A stretch of DNA of 64,000 nucleotides from Gammaproteobacteria bacterium. GTDB lineage: Bacteria; Pseudomonadota; Gammaproteobacteria; Steroidobacterales; Rariloculaceae. This document shows, one piece after another, positions 17,502-26,987 of this stretch (position 1 is the first letter of the stretch; the number at the start of each line of letters is the position of its first letter). The stretch covers positions 1 through 64,000 of the forward strand of contig JAJEGN010000015.1 of NCBI GenBank assembly GCA_022819855.1. Direction: 5' to 3'. The notes under the pieces were generated by a model. It ran no database searches. It had not been told where the DNA came from and saw only the letters and a program-made list of their open reading frames with translations. The translations under genes were made by a program, and so were the position numbers.

Positions 17502-18509
17502 TCACCTTACGGCGATCGGATTCCCCGGCGAGCCTGTCGCGCCCTTGAGCTTGATCGGCGCGAAGATGAACGCGAACTCGTAGACGCCGTCCGCCGCAAG
17601 CGCGCTCAGATCGAGATTCTCGAAGTTGTAGACGCCGTTGCGCACGAGCAGCCACTCGTGGCCCGCGATCCCGTCTTCGGGGTTCTCTCCGGGCACGGCT
17701 TCGACCGGGTAGGTGTCCCCGCCCGTCATCACGATTCTCCGGTCCGTGAGCCAGCGGATGGCCGTGATGCCGGGGCCTGGCGGGCTGCCGCCGTAGGTCT
17801 CGTTGTCGACCATCCAGAGCTGCCCCCAGCCGGTATGGAAGAGCACGGCGTCGCCTTCGTTGATCGACACGCCCTGCATCTCGAGTGTCGCCTCGATGTC
17901 CTCGACCGTGATCACGTAGCTCTCGTCGAGCATGTCCACGCCCTTGTACCGCGCAACGTCGATGAGCACGCCGCGCGTGAAGAGCACGCCGACGTTCTCG
18001 ATGCCGAGCCGCTCCAGCCCGTAGGCCGTGCCGAACTCCGAGAGTCTGAAGCCGTTGTAGAAGATGTGATCGCCGTCGCGCTCGACGCCGATGTGACCGA
18101 GCCCGTCGAATTGCGTGCCGACCTGGCCGATCTCCGCGCTCACGAGTTCGTCGTTGAAGACGGTCCCGCCCTCGGCCGCCGCCCCGCTCGTCGGCAGGCC
18201 CGGAATCGTGAGGCTGTAATGCCGGTTGCCGACGAGCGGCATGCCGTCCTCGTAGACGCGGCCGAGTTCGTAGATGCGGCCTTCCTCGATCAGGGAGACC
18301 GCTTCGAGCACCTTGGCCGGCGTGATGAGGTTCGCGGCGCCCCGTTCGTCGTCGGGTCCCCATTCGGACGGCCACCAGACGTCGTCGTCGGGCGCCTGCG
18401 CCGCTGCGAACGGCGTTGTGACGAACGCGACAAACGCGGGTGCTGCGATCAGCGCGAAGAACATCCGGCGCAACAAGCGACGGCTCGGCTGTGCGAGATT
18501 CGTTTTCAT
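17502..18509 (-). CDS. Exported cyclase-family (PF04199) hydrolase
   Basis: This 335-aa protein belongs to the cyclase family that includes kynurenine formamidase and isatin hydrolase, manganese- or zinc-dependent amide or lactone hydrolases. A signal peptide ends at about residue 38 (FAAAQA). The metal motif reads GTQFDGLGH: Gln replaces the first His of the usual HxGTHxD motif, a variant common in the larger members of the family. LFHTGWGQLW and the C-terminal FAFIFAPIKLKG are also typical. The start at 18509 is preceded by AAGGGGG about 12 nt upstream. It is probably co-transcribed with the quinoprotein downstream (186 nt). The substrate is unknown. Confidence 0.87.
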   Translation of the reverse strand: MKTNLAQPSRRLLRRMFFALIAAPAFVAFVTTPFAAAQAPDDDVWWPSEWGPDDERGAANLITPAKVLEAVSLIEEGRIYELGRVYEDGMPLVGNRHYSLTIPGLPTSGAAAEGGTVFNDELVSAEIGQVGTQFDGLGHIGVERDGDHIFYNGFRLSEFGTAYGLERLGIENVGVLFTRGVLIDVARYKGVDMLDESYVITVEDIEATLEMQGVSINEGDAVLFHTGWGQLWMVDNETYGGSPPGPGITAIRWLTDRRIVMTGGDTYPVEAVPGENPEDGIAGHEWLLVRNGVYNFENLDLSALAADGVYEFAFIFAPIKLKGATGSPGNPIAVR

Positions 18510-18623
18510 CGTCCAGGTTCCCCCTTGCCGGTCGACCGTACGGTGGCGTATAGCGTGCCGCCGATCATGGCGCGACACAAGGAGGAAGGGAACACGGAGC
18601 GGTGTTCGTACGGTGAGTGCGCG

Positions 18624-21515
18624 TCAGAAAGTGTAGTCGGCCGCGAGATAAACGGTCCGGCCGTAGGCATCGGAATAGCGCGGGTCCCAGCCGACGTGGT
18701 GGCCGGTGCCCTCGTCGCGCAGGGACAGCGGCGGAGCTTCGTCGGTCAGGTTGTTGATGCCCAGCGTCAGTCCGAGCCGGTCGCCGAGCGCCGAGTATTG
18801 CAACTGGTAATCGACGAGGTACTGCTCATCGACATCGAGCTGGAGCTCGGTCCTCGGCCCCCGGCCGAGCGGAGCGCCGGTCCCGAGGACTTCCACGGTT
18901 TGCACCTCGTCGTCGTAGCCTGACCGGTAGTTGATCCTGAGATTGTGCGTGAAATCGCCGTGCTCGACGGTCGCTGAGTAGACCATCAGGCGCTCGAACA
19001 CGACTTCGCCGTCGTCGCCGAACTGGCCGAGGCTGCTGCCGGTCAGGGAGCTTACCGACTCGTCCATCCAGGTGCCGGTCACGCCGAGCCTGAGGTAGGC
19101 CGCGCCCAGATCGAAGCCCTTGTTAACGGCGAAGTCGATGCCTTCATTGCTCTTGCGGCCGACGTTGACGAACGCGCGGACGATTGCCAGTTCCTCCTGT
19201 CCGGTCGCAAGGTTGGTCTTGCTCGTGAAGACGTGGCGATAGGTCCCGGGGTCCGCGAAGATCTGCGACTCGGTGAGGCTGCTCACGAGGTTCTCGAGCT
19301 CGATGCTCCAGTAGTCGATGGTCGCGTCGAAGTCCTCCCAGGGGGTCAGGACGACGCCGAGGGTCCACTGCTCGGAAGTCTCGAACTTCAGGTCCGCATG
19401 GCCTTCGCGGAACACCGTGTATTGGGCCTCGCCCGGGTTGCACAACGGCGCCAGCGGATCGCCGGCCATGAACGGGCACAGGTAATCGCCGGAGGTCACG
19501 CCCGCCTCCGAGCGAGGCTGGCCGATCTGAAGCATGGACGGCGCCTTGAAGCCCGTGCCGAACGAAGCGCGGACCGCAACGCTGTCGGTCGCATCGAACA
19601 TCGCTGCGAGCTTGTAGGTCAGGTCGTGATCGTGGATGCCGACGGAACGCGCGTTCAGCCCGTCCTCGATCGGGTCGATCTCGTCGTACCGCAGCGAGGC
19701 GGTCAGTTCGAGCCTGTCGGCGACCGGCAGCAGCAGCTCGGCGAAGACGCCGTACTGGACACGTTCCATCAGGTAGGGCGTGCCCGTGGTCAGGAACAGC
19801 AGGCTCGCCTCGGCGTTGGCCTGCGAGAGCGTGTGCTCGTATTCGGTCTCGCGCCAGTCGGCGCCGACCGCGAGCATCGCATCGCCGCCTGCGAGTTCGA
19901 ATACCGGCATGGATGCCGTGGCATGGAGCGCGTGCATCATGGTGTCCGTCGCGCTCCAGTTGCCGCTGTAAATGGCCGGCGCCAGCGCGTCGCCGTCCAT
20001 GAACTCGTCCTGGTTGGCGAAAATGTTGATGCGGCCGGAGCTCACGAGTTCCACGAAGGTCTCCCGGATCAGCCAGCCCGTCGGAAAGTCCGTGGGACGG
20101 TTCATGCCGGAGTAGGTCATGCCGACCTCGTAGTCGACGGCGCCCCGATTGCCCTCGAGTCCGAACGTCGCGCTCGTGGTCTCGATGTCGTAAGCGGTCG
20201 TGCGGTTGCCGCCCGGCAGAGCGCGCCAGGTCCCCGTGACCGCACGGGCGGCGGCGAGTTCTTCGGGAGTCAGATGCGGCAGGACCTCCGAGCGCACGAG
20301 CGCCGAATCGAACGGCAGCGGCACTTCACCCGTTGGGTAGGGGGCAATTCGCGAGACGAGCTGGTTCTCGGAATAGAGCACCGTCGCGAAGCCGGTCAGA
20401 TTGTCGTTGAATCGCAATCGGCCGTTTGCGAACACGCTGTCGCGCTCATGCTCGGGCACGATCTCGAGCGTCGAGGTGTAGTCGAAGCGGCAGGACTCGC
20501 CCGAAGGCGTGGTCTGCGGCGCGCACACTCCCGCGTTCTGTAGCTGGTCGGGGTTAAAAAAGCGCAGCAGTTCGCCGTAGCCCTCGGTGTATACGAGTGC
20601 GTTGCCGGGGATGGCGTTCCGGGAGGAGTTCTGGAAATAGTAGTCCTGCCCGCGGTCGCTGAACGTGATGAACCCGGTCCTTGCGAACTCGCGCTCGGCA
20701 GCGGCCAGCGCATCCTGGTCTTCCTTGCTGTAGGCGAGCACGAGGCTGTAGCCGTCCGCGTCGAGATCGCCGAAACCCGTGACGATGTCGACAGTGAAAC
20801 TCTCGCCGCCGCCCGCGTCCGGCTCGTCGATGCGGCTTGAGACCGTCACGCCTTCGACGGAGTCCTTGAGAATGAAGTTGACGACGCCCGCAATGGCGTC
20901 CGAACCATACAATGCCGATGCACCGTCCTTGAGAATCTCCACGCGTTCGACAGCCGCCAGTGGAATCGACGACAGGTCGATCGTGGATCCGGACGTGGCG
21001 GGCGACATCCGGTGGCCGTCGAGCAGGCTCAGCGTGTACTGCTCGCCGATGCCGCGCAGGTTGGCGGTGCGGATGCCGCCTCCGCCTCCGCCGACCGAGT
21101 CGGCGGCCACCGTCATGTTCTGCATGGCGGGGAGCCTCTCGATGAGCTCGTTGACGTTGCTGACGCCGGTGGCCTGGATCTCCGCAGCAGTCAATACCGT
21201 CACAGGCAGAGCCTCGTCGAGATCGACCCGCCGGATCGCGGACCCGGTCACGATGACCTCCTCGAGCACGGGCGGCTGGGCTGTGGCGACGCCGGTGAGC
21301 GTGGCGGCCGCGGTCACGCCAAGGGCAACCGTGACGAGGCGCGCCGGCGTTTCCGGCGCTCGCCGTGTCTTGCCGTTGGCTGCGGCAAGAGCAACTGCGG
21401 GGAGGCGAGCCGCCGTGTCCGTACCCGTCTCCCGTGTTCGGCTCGGTCCCCGCGTGCCGCGAGTGGCAAGGTTTGGGTGGCGAGCGCTCGATTTGCGGCT
21501 CGTCAAATGGTTCAC
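18624..21515 (-). CDS. TonB-dependent receptor
   Basis: This 963-aa outer-membrane receptor imports a ligand with TonB energy. After an unusually long N-terminal region (about 80 residues) comes the TonB box-like EEVIVTGSAIRR. A plug domain follows (VEILKDGASALYGSDAIAGVVNFIL), then a beta barrel ending in aromatic residues, LAADYTF. The start used is GTG 21515; it has no clear Shine-Dalgarno, and the long N-terminus leaves the true start uncertain. Its ligand cannot be told. It diverges from the MBL protein at 21585 over a 69-nt shared promoter region. Confidence 0.93.
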   Translation of the reverse strand: MNHLTSRKSSARHPNLATRGTRGPSRTRETGTDTAARLPAVALAAANGKTRRAPETPARLVTVALGVTAAATLTGVATAQPPVLEEVIVTGSAIRRVDLDEALPVTVLTAAEIQATGVSNVNELIERLPAMQNMTVAADSVGGGGGGIRTANLRGIGEQYTLSLLDGHRMSPATSGSTIDLSSIPLAAVERVEILKDGASALYGSDAIAGVVNFILKDSVEGVTVSSRIDEPDAGGGESFTVDIVTGFGDLDADGYSLVLAYSKEDQDALAAAEREFARTGFITFSDRGQDYYFQNSSRNAIPGNALVYTEGYGELLRFFNPDQLQNAGVCAPQTTPSGESCRFDYTSTLEIVPEHERDSVFANGRLRFNDNLTGFATVLYSENQLVSRIAPYPTGEVPLPFDSALVRSEVLPHLTPEELAAARAVTGTWRALPGGNRTTAYDIETTSATFGLEGNRGAVDYEVGMTYSGMNRPTDFPTGWLIRETFVELVSSGRINIFANQDEFMDGDALAPAIYSGNWSATDTMMHALHATASMPVFELAGGDAMLAVGADWRETEYEHTLSQANAEASLLFLTTGTPYLMERVQYGVFAELLLPVADRLELTASLRYDEIDPIEDGLNARSVGIHDHDLTYKLAAMFDATDSVAVRASFGTGFKAPSMLQIGQPRSEAGVTSGDYLCPFMAGDPLAPLCNPGEAQYTVFREGHADLKFETSEQWTLGVVLTPWEDFDATIDYWSIELENLVSSLTESQIFADPGTYRHVFTSKTNLATGQEELAIVRAFVNVGRKSNEGIDFAVNKGFDLGAAYLRLGVTGTWMDESVSSLTGSSLGQFGDDGEVVFERLMVYSATVEHGDFTHNLRINYRSGYDDEVQTVEVLGTGAPLGRGPRTELQLDVDEQYLVDYQLQYSALGDRLGLTLGINNLTDEAPPLSLRDEGTGHHVGWDPRYSDAYGRTVYLAADYTF

Positions 21516-21548
21516 TTATGGTGTGCCAGGGAATCGACTGAAGGGCGC

Positions 21549-21556
21549 ATTATATT
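21549..21556. promoter_or_regulatory. Overlapping divergent -10 elements between the TonB receptor and MBL genes
   Basis: On the minus strand, 21554-21549 reads TATAAT, a perfect -10 pointing at the receptor. On the plus strand, 21551-21556 reads TATATT, pointing at the MBL gene. They overlap by four bases, so the two promoters would compete or be co-regulated. No strong -35 hexamers accompany them. Confidence 0.4.
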
Positions 21557-21584
21557 GATGCGGAAGGCTTAACCGGAGAATCCG

Positions 21585-22529
21585 ATGGTCAGGACAATAT
21601 CCGTTCATTCATCTGCCCTGCTGTTGCTGGTCGCGCTTGCGGCCGGCCCGGCTGCCGCGCAGCAACGTCAATGGGGTCAGGACCGATCCATCGAACAGGT
21701 GTCCGAAAGCGTCTATCGCTGGGGATCGGACGGGCAATACGGGGCCTACATCCTGACTTCTGAAGGCATCATCGTCGTTGACGGGCACTATTGCCCCTCG
21801 GGCACGGTCGACTGGCTCAAGTCCGAACTGGCCAGTCGCCACGACGTGCCCGTCAGGTTTCTCGTGCTGAGCCACGATCACCTGGACCACATCTGCAATT
21901 CCCAGGTTTTCGATGACACGGCCGTGACGATCGGGCACCGCAACATCAGGCCGCATATCGTGCGCGAGCGGCGCATCTCCTCGGTTCCCGACGTCACCTT
22001 CGAGAACGAGATGGACCTGCACCTGGGCGATGTCAAGGTGAGCTTGCTGTATGTCGGGCCGTCGCACAGCGACAACCTGATCCACGTTCACATTCCCGAC
22101 GAAGGCGTGCTGATCTCGATCGACATTGCCCGCGACGGGCTGTTTCCCGACCTCAGGGACATGGACGTGCACGGCATGCTGCGCGGCCTGAGGACGCTGT
22201 CAAGGCTCGACAATGTGGATGTCGTGCTGCCGGGCCACGGCCCGCGGCTGCTGGGTCAGGACAACTTCATGCGCATGCACGACTTTCTGCAGACGCTGCA
22301 CGACCGCGTGCTCGATCACATGATCGAGGGCCGGACGCTGCCGGAGATACGGCAACTGGTGACCATGGACGACTTCCGCGACCTCGGCGGCATCGACACG
22401 TCGCTCGACCCGAACATTGTGACGATGTACGACTTCCTGTATCGCTATCGCGAGCCGAACAACCGCCTCACCGAGTTCGAGGCCGTGGCCTGCATCGAGG
22501 ACTCGAGCGCCTGCCGCACGGCCGATTGA
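21585..22529 (+). CDS. Exported MBL-fold metallo-hydrolase
   Basis: This 314-aa metallo-beta-lactamase-fold protein has a signal peptide (residues 1-25, ending AAAQQ). The zinc motif is LSHDHLDH, with later ligands in VGPSHSDN and LPGHGPR, placing it among broad MBL hydrolases. Residues 40-55 (GQYGAYILTSEGIIVVDG) are the usual first strands of the fold. GGAG at 21575-21578 precedes ATG 21585. It is likely periplasmic. The substrate is not predictable; a lactonase or general esterase role is possible. It shares architecture with the MBL protein at 41162 but lacks that protein's EF-hands. Confidence 0.88.
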   Translation: MVRTISVHSSALLLLVALAAGPAAAQQRQWGQDRSIEQVSESVYRWGSDGQYGAYILTSEGIIVVDGHYCPSGTVDWLKSELASRHDVPVRFLVLSHDHLDHICNSQVFDDTAVTIGHRNIRPHIVRERRISSVPDVTFENEMDLHLGDVKVSLLYVGPSHSDNLIHVHIPDEGVLISIDIARDGLFPDLRDMDVHGMLRGLRTLSRLDNVDVVLPGHGPRLLGQDNFMRMHDFLQTLHDRVLDHMIEGRTLPEIRQLVTMDDFRDLGGIDTSLDPNIVTMYDFLYRYREPNNRLTEFEAVACIEDSSACRTAD

Positions 22530-22694
22530 GAGGGCGCGGCACGCGCTCCGGTCGATGGCTGCGTGCGTTCGGGAGACAAGATACGCGCGATCCGGGCACG
22601 CCATGATTTCGCTCTCGGGTGAGCGGCCAGTCAACGGCTTGCCTGTCGCCCTCGCTGCTCGTGCTGTCGTGTAGCCCCGGCGATCCAGGACGGG

Positions 22695-22722
22695 GCCGCC
22701 TGAACTCGAACGTTCAGGCGGC
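22695..22722. terminator. Perfect 11-bp hairpin between convergent genes
   Basis: GCCGCCTGAAC (22695-22705) pairs exactly with GTTCAGGCGGC (22712-22722) around a 6-nt loop. It lies in the 230-nt gap between the convergent MBL and quinoprotein genes, where a bidirectional terminator is expected. There is no long T tract on either side, so termination efficiency is uncertain. Confidence 0.6.
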
Positions 22723-22759
22723 GTGTTCGTGAGACGGCCCGGTTAGCGGCGAGGTCGCT

Positions 22760-23983
22760 TCAGTCGGCAGGCACGAGCCGTACGACCGGCGTCGGCAGGC
22801 CAACTCGATTGTCCACTGCCAGGTAGATATAGCCGTCGGGCCCCTCGCGTACGTCGCGAATCCGCAGATCGCCCGAGAGCAGCGGCTCGCGGTGCGCGAC
22901 GCCGCCCTGTTCATTGAGCCAGATCCTCGACAGCCGCTGGTGATCGGCTGAGAGGCCGCCGGCGAACAGGTTGCCCTGCCACATCGGGAAGGCGTCGCCC
23001 GTGTAGAACGCAAGGCCCGAAGCGCCGATCGACGGGACCCAATACACTTCCGGCTGCTCCATGCCCTCGCGGTGCGCGGCGCCGTGGATCGGCAGGCCGC
23101 TGCGGTAGTTGACGCCGTAGCCGATCACGGGCCAGCCGTAGTTCAGACCCGGGCGCGACACGTTGAGCTCGTCGCCCCCCTGGGGACCGTGCTCTGTCGT
23201 CCAGACGCCGCCGGTTTCGGGATTGATCGCGAGACCCTGCGGATTCCGGTGCCCGTAGCTCCAGATTTCCGGCAGCGCGTCGCTGCTTCCGACGAAGGGA
23301 TTGTCGTCCGGGACGCTGCCGTCGTCGTGCAGCCTCAGGATCGTGCCGTGGTGAGTCATCGGATTCTGCGCCGGGTGGGCCGCGAGATCCTCGAGGTCGC
23401 CTTGCGGGATGAACTGGCGGTCGCCGACGCTGAGGAACAGGTAACCGTCTGCGTCAAACGCGATCTTGGCGCCGTAGTGTCCGGCACGCTCGCCCCAGGC
23501 GTTCGCCTCGAAGATCTCCTCGACGTCGGTGAGGGTATCGTTCTCGAGGCGGGCGCGCAGCAGGGCTGTCGTGCTCTCGGTATTGTCCGCGTTGCCCTTG
23601 GCGTAGCTCAGGTAGATCAGGCGGTTGGACTCGAAGTCGGGGTGCACGGCGACTTCCTGGAGACCGCCCTGTCCCTCGTGGCGGACCGCCGGCATGGGGC
23701 CGACCGAATCCGGCAGCAATTCGCCGTCCCGGATGATCCGGAGCCGTCCCGGCCGCTCGGTCACGAGGATGTCGCCGTCGGGCAGGAACGCGATGCTCCA
23801 CGGGTTCTCGAAGCCGTCTGCGACGATCTCGATGGTGAAGTCGTGTTGCTGCGATTGAATCACCTGGGCGCCAGCCGGCGCGGCGGTGATCGCGAGTGCC
23901 GCGGCGGCCGTGAGCCAGGCCGCGGTTCGTGCCGCGCTCCCGCGGCGGGAGGAGGCGTTGGTGGAGACGTGTGAAGCGAACAT
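22760..23983 (-). CDS. Soluble PQQ-dependent aldose sugar dehydrogenase (YliI/Asd type)
   Basis: This 407-aa exported quinoprotein is of the six-bladed soluble glucose/aldose dehydrogenase class, distinct from the two eight-bladed enzymes in this window. A signal peptide covers about residues 1-39 (PAGAQV). Family motifs are FENPWSIAFLPDGDILVTER near the start, the YGHRNPQGLAINPETGGVW stretch, and WTTEHGPQGGDELN. It should oxidise aldoses to lactones in the periplasm. The start at 23983 has AAGGGGG about 7 nt upstream; an in-frame extension to 24028 lacks support. PQQ biosynthesis genes are not in the window. Confidence 0.92.
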   Translation of the reverse strand: MFASHVSTNASSRRGSAARTAAWLTAAAALAITAAPAGAQVIQSQQHDFTIEIVADGFENPWSIAFLPDGDILVTERPGRLRIIRDGELLPDSVGPMPAVRHEGQGGLQEVAVHPDFESNRLIYLSYAKGNADNTESTTALLRARLENDTLTDVEEIFEANAWGERAGHYGAKIAFDADGYLFLSVGDRQFIPQGDLEDLAAHPAQNPMTHHGTILRLHDDGSVPDDNPFVGSSDALPEIWSYGHRNPQGLAINPETGGVWTTEHGPQGGDELNVSRPGLNYGWPVIGYGVNYRSGLPIHGAAHREGMEQPEVYWVPSIGASGLAFYTGDAFPMWQGNLFAGGLSADHQRLSRIWLNEQGGVAHREPLLSGDLRIRDVREGPDGYIYLAVDNRVGLPTPVVRLVPAD

Positions 23984-24266
23984 GGGGACCCCCTTGAATC
24001 GCTGTTGGTATGGTTGTCTGGTGGGCAAGTGAGTTTACACCAGGAACGCGCGCCGCGACTTACGCGGGCGGTCCGATGAGCGCCGTGCGGGAACGGCTGT
24101 CGCGTGGGTTGTTGGTCCGGGCTTGCAGTAGCTGCGTCAGGGCTCCGCCCTGGAACAGCCTTGCACGGCAGATGCGCAGGTACGAGCGGCGCCGAGGCAG
24201 CCGCTCGCGCGACCGGCAGGGAATTGCTAAGGTCCCGCACGCCATTCCCCGGTGGAGAAGCAGCTC

Positions 24267-25058
24267 ATGCTGGTCGAGCAGATCTGGACAGCCAATGCGG
24301 CCCGCAACTTCAACTACCTGATCGCCTGCGAGGAAACGGGCGAGGCGCTCGCCGTCGACCCGCTCGACCACCGCAAATGCCTCGCCGTCGCAAAGGATCG
24401 GGGCTGGGAGATCAAGCAGATCCTCAACACCCACGAGCACTGGGATCACACGGGCGGCAACCGCGCGATGATCGCAGCGACCGGCGCGAAGCTGCTCGCC
24501 CATGCCGGTGCGGGCAGCGCGATACCCGGCATCGACCGCGGGCTCGCTGCCGGCGATGTGATCAGGGTCGGCAAGACCGTCGAGCTGGAAGCGCTCGACA
24601 CGCCGGGCCACACGATGAGCCACGTCTGCGTGCTGTCGCATTCGGCGACTCCGGCGCTCTTCAGCGGGGATACGCTATTCAACGCCGGTGCCGGCAACTG
24701 CCATAACGGCGGCCATCCCGAGGAACTCTACGAAACCTTTGCCGACCAGCTCGCAAGGCTTCCCGACGAGGTGCTCGTCTATCCCGGACACGACTACATC
24801 GCGAACAACCTCGGGTTCACGCTCGACCGCGAGCCCGACAACGAGGCCGCGCGGGACCTGCTCGACCAGGTCGCATCGCAGGATCCCAACGAGGCGCTCG
24901 TCTCGACGCTGGTCATGGAGAAAGAAATCAACACCTTCTTCCGCCTGCGAAGCCCTACGGTCATCGCAGGCCTGCGCGAGGAGTTTCCGGATATCCCGGA
25001 CGAACCGGACACGAAAACGGTGTTCCTGAAGCTGCGCGAGCTTCGCAATAGCTGGTGA
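24267..25058 (+). CDS. gloB: Hydroxyacylglutathione hydrolase (glyoxalase II)
   Basis: This 263-aa cytoplasmic MBL-fold enzyme should hydrolyse S-lactoylglutathione to lactate and glutathione, the second step of methylglyoxal detoxification. The binuclear metal motif THEHWDH lies at residues 55-61 with HTGG after it. Further ligands are in DTPGHTMSH, FSGDTLF and VYPGHDY. The C-terminal glutathione-binding part is present (LVMEKEINTFFRLRSP). ATG 24267 was preferred over GTG 24252 because GGAGAAG ends 6 nt before the ATG and the family starts here. The 283-nt gap upstream shows nothing I can name. It is convergent with the ABC permease (12-nt gap). Confidence 0.93.
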   Translation: MLVEQIWTANAARNFNYLIACEETGEALAVDPLDHRKCLAVAKDRGWEIKQILNTHEHWDHTGGNRAMIAATGAKLLAHAGAGSAIPGIDRGLAAGDVIRVGKTVELEALDTPGHTMSHVCVLSHSATPALFSGDTLFNAGAGNCHNGGHPEELYETFADQLARLPDEVLVYPGHDYIANNLGFTLDREPDNEAARDLLDQVASQDPNEALVSTLVMEKEINTFFRLRSPTVIAGLREEFPDIPDEPDTKTVFLKLRELRNSW

Positions 25059-25070
25059 CCGCTTTCCTGC

Positions 25071-25832
25071 TTACGGCCGCAGTCGATAGCCTGTCCTGAA
25101 AATACCCCGCACGATCATCAGGCAGAGCACCAGAAACGCGAGGGTCATGGTGACACTGATGCCCAGGCTGACGTCGGCGTTTTCGTAGAAGCTCCAGCGG
25201 AAACCGCTGATCAGGTAGACGATCGGGTTGAAGAGCGTGACCGTCTGCCAGACGGGCGGCAGCATGTCGATCGAGTAGAAGCTCCCGCCAAGGAACGTGA
25301 GCGGCGTGATGATGAGCATCGGCACGATCTGCAGGCGCTCGAAGCTGTCCGCCCAGATGCCGAGAATGAAGCCGAGCAGGCTGAACGTCACGGCCGTGAG
25401 CACGAGGAAGAACATCATCCAGATCGGGTGAGCGATCTCGATCGGCACGATCAGGCTGGCTGTCGCGAGAATGATGAGGCCGAGCAGCGCCGATTTCGTC
25501 GCCGCCGCGCCGACATAGCCGAGCACGATCTCGAAATACGACACGGGCGCCGAGAGAATCTCGTAGATCGTGCCGATGAAGCGCGGAAAGTAGATCCCGA
25601 AGGACGCGTTCATGACGCTCTGCATGAGCAGCGAAAGCATGATGAGCCCCGGCACGATGAAGGCGCCATAGCTCACGCCGTCGACTTCGGTGATGCGCGA
25701 GCCGATCGCCGCGCCGAAAACGAAGAAGTACAGCGATGTCGAGATGACCGGGGCCAGCACGCTCTGCAGCAGCGTGCGCCAGGTGCGCGCCATCTCGAAG
25801 AGGTAAATCGCCTTCACGCCGTGCAGGTTCAT
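25071..25832 (-). CDS. ABC-2 type transporter permease (YadH-like)
   Basis: This 253-aa inner-membrane protein has six hydrophobic segments and the ABC-2 pattern, including [40 protein letters not shown] and [19 protein letters not shown]. It should form the membrane channel of an exporter with the ATPase encoded immediately upstream. The two genes overlap by 4 nt (ATGA), indicating translational coupling. The pair is close to YadG/YadH of Escherichia coli, whose substrate is unknown. Confidence 0.92.
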   Translation of the reverse strand: MNLHGVKAIYLFEMARTWRTLLQSVLAPVISTSLYFFVFGAAIGSRITEVDGVSYGAFIVPGLIMLSLLMQSVMNASFGIYFPRFIGTIYEILSAPVSYFEIVLGYVGAAATKSALLGLIILATASLIVPIEIAHPIWMMFFLVLTAVTFSLLGFILGIWADSFERLQIVPMLIITPLTFLGGSFYSIDMLPPVWQTVTLFNPIVYLISGFRWSFYENADVSLGISVTMTLAFLVLCLMIVRGIFRTGYRLRP

Positions 25833-26764
25833 GTCGGCCGCTTCACGAGATTGACGAAGATCTCTTCGAGCGAGCTTTGCGTCGTGTGCAGGTCCTTGAA
25901 GCCGATGTTCGCGTCGTTGAGTTCGTCGAGCAGGGCCGTGATCCCGGTTCGGTCGGCCTGCGTGTCGTAGGTGAAGACGAGTTCCGAACCGCCGTTGGCG
26001 AGTTCGAGACCGAAACCTCCGAGCCGTTCGGGCAACTCGGCCAGCGGGTCGTGCAGTTCGATCGTCAATTGCTTCCTGCCGAGCATGCGCATGAGCCGGG
26101 TCTTTTCTTCGACGAGAATGAGTTCGCCGTTGTTGATCACGCCGATCCGGTCGGCGAGCTCCTCGGCTTCATCGATGTAGTGCGTCGTCAGGATGGTCGT
26201 GACGCCCGAGTCGCGCAGCTTCCGCACGGTGCCCCACATGTCCTTGCGCAGCTCCACGTCGACGCCGGCCGTCGGTTCATCGAGAAACAGGATCTGCGGT
26301 TCGTGCGACAAGGCCTTGGCGATCAGGAGACGCCGCTTCATGCCGCCTGAAAGAGTGCGAATCTCGTCGTCCTTCCTGTCCCAGAGCCAAACGTCCCTCA
26401 GCACGCGTTCAATGTGGGCCGGATCCGGGCCCTTGCCGAACAGGCCGCGGCTGAACTTGACCGTGCCCATGACCGATTCGAACGAATCGGTCGTGAGTTC
26501 CTGGGGCACGAGGCCGATGAGCGAGCGCGCCGCGCGATAGTCGTCAACGATGTCGTGACCGTTGACGGTCACCTTGCCTTCAGTCGCGTTGACGAGTCCG
26601 CAGACGATGCTGATCAGCGTCGTCTTGCCGGCCCCGTTCGGCCCGAGCAGCGCGAGAATCTCGCCGCGGCGAATGCCGAGCGTCACGTCCCTGAGCGCCT
26701 TGAAACCGGTGTCGTAGGTTTTCGAGACGCTCTCGATCGAAACAACGATGTCGGTGGACTCCAT
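25829..26764 (-). CDS. ABC transporter ATP-binding protein (YadG-like)
   Basis: This 311-aa cytoplasmic ATPase powers the adjacent ABC-2 permease. Walker A is GPNGAGKT at residues 41-48, the signature is TLSGGMKRR, and Walker B is [14 protein letters not shown]-terminal extension of about 80 residues follows the nucleotide-binding domain, as in YadG- and CcmA-type subunits. ATG 26764 is used; a TTG directly before it would add one residue. The upstream gap to 26988 contains nothing recognisable. Confidence 0.93.
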   Translation of the reverse strand: MESTDIVVSIESVSKTYDTGFKALRDVTLGIRRGEILALLGPNGAGKTTLISIVCGLVNATEGKVTVNGHDIVDDYRAARSLIGLVPQELTTDSFESVMGTVKFSRGLFGKGPDPAHIERVLRDVWLWDRKDDEIRTLSGGMKRRLLIAKALSHEPQILFLDEPTAGVDVELRKDMWGTVRKLRDSGVTTILTTHYIDEAEELADRIGVINNGELILVEEKTRLMRMLGRKQLTIELHDPLAELPERLGGFGLELANGGSELVFTYDTQADRTGITALLDELNDANIGFKDLHTTQSSLEEIFVNLVKRPT

Positions 26765-26987
26765 CAATGCAGTCTTTCCTGGCCGAACAGGTCAGCGCGG
26801 GCGGCACATGTTACAGCCTGGGGCCTGCGCCGTACCGTTCGTGCATGTCGAAGAGACTCCGATTCGACGATCGTACGCGCGCCGGGGGTACGGGCCATGA
26901 GCAGGTCTTCGATGCATTCGCCGTTGGGAACGCCGGCTCCGCGGGCGCCTCGCTGCCGGCGGGCTGCGCGACGCCGGACGCGGCAGA

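Noticed and set aside
26765..26987. Possible small gene between the ABC ATPase and AsmA
   Set aside because: Frames on both strands are Arg/Ala-rich, without a Shine-Dalgarno or recognisable pattern.
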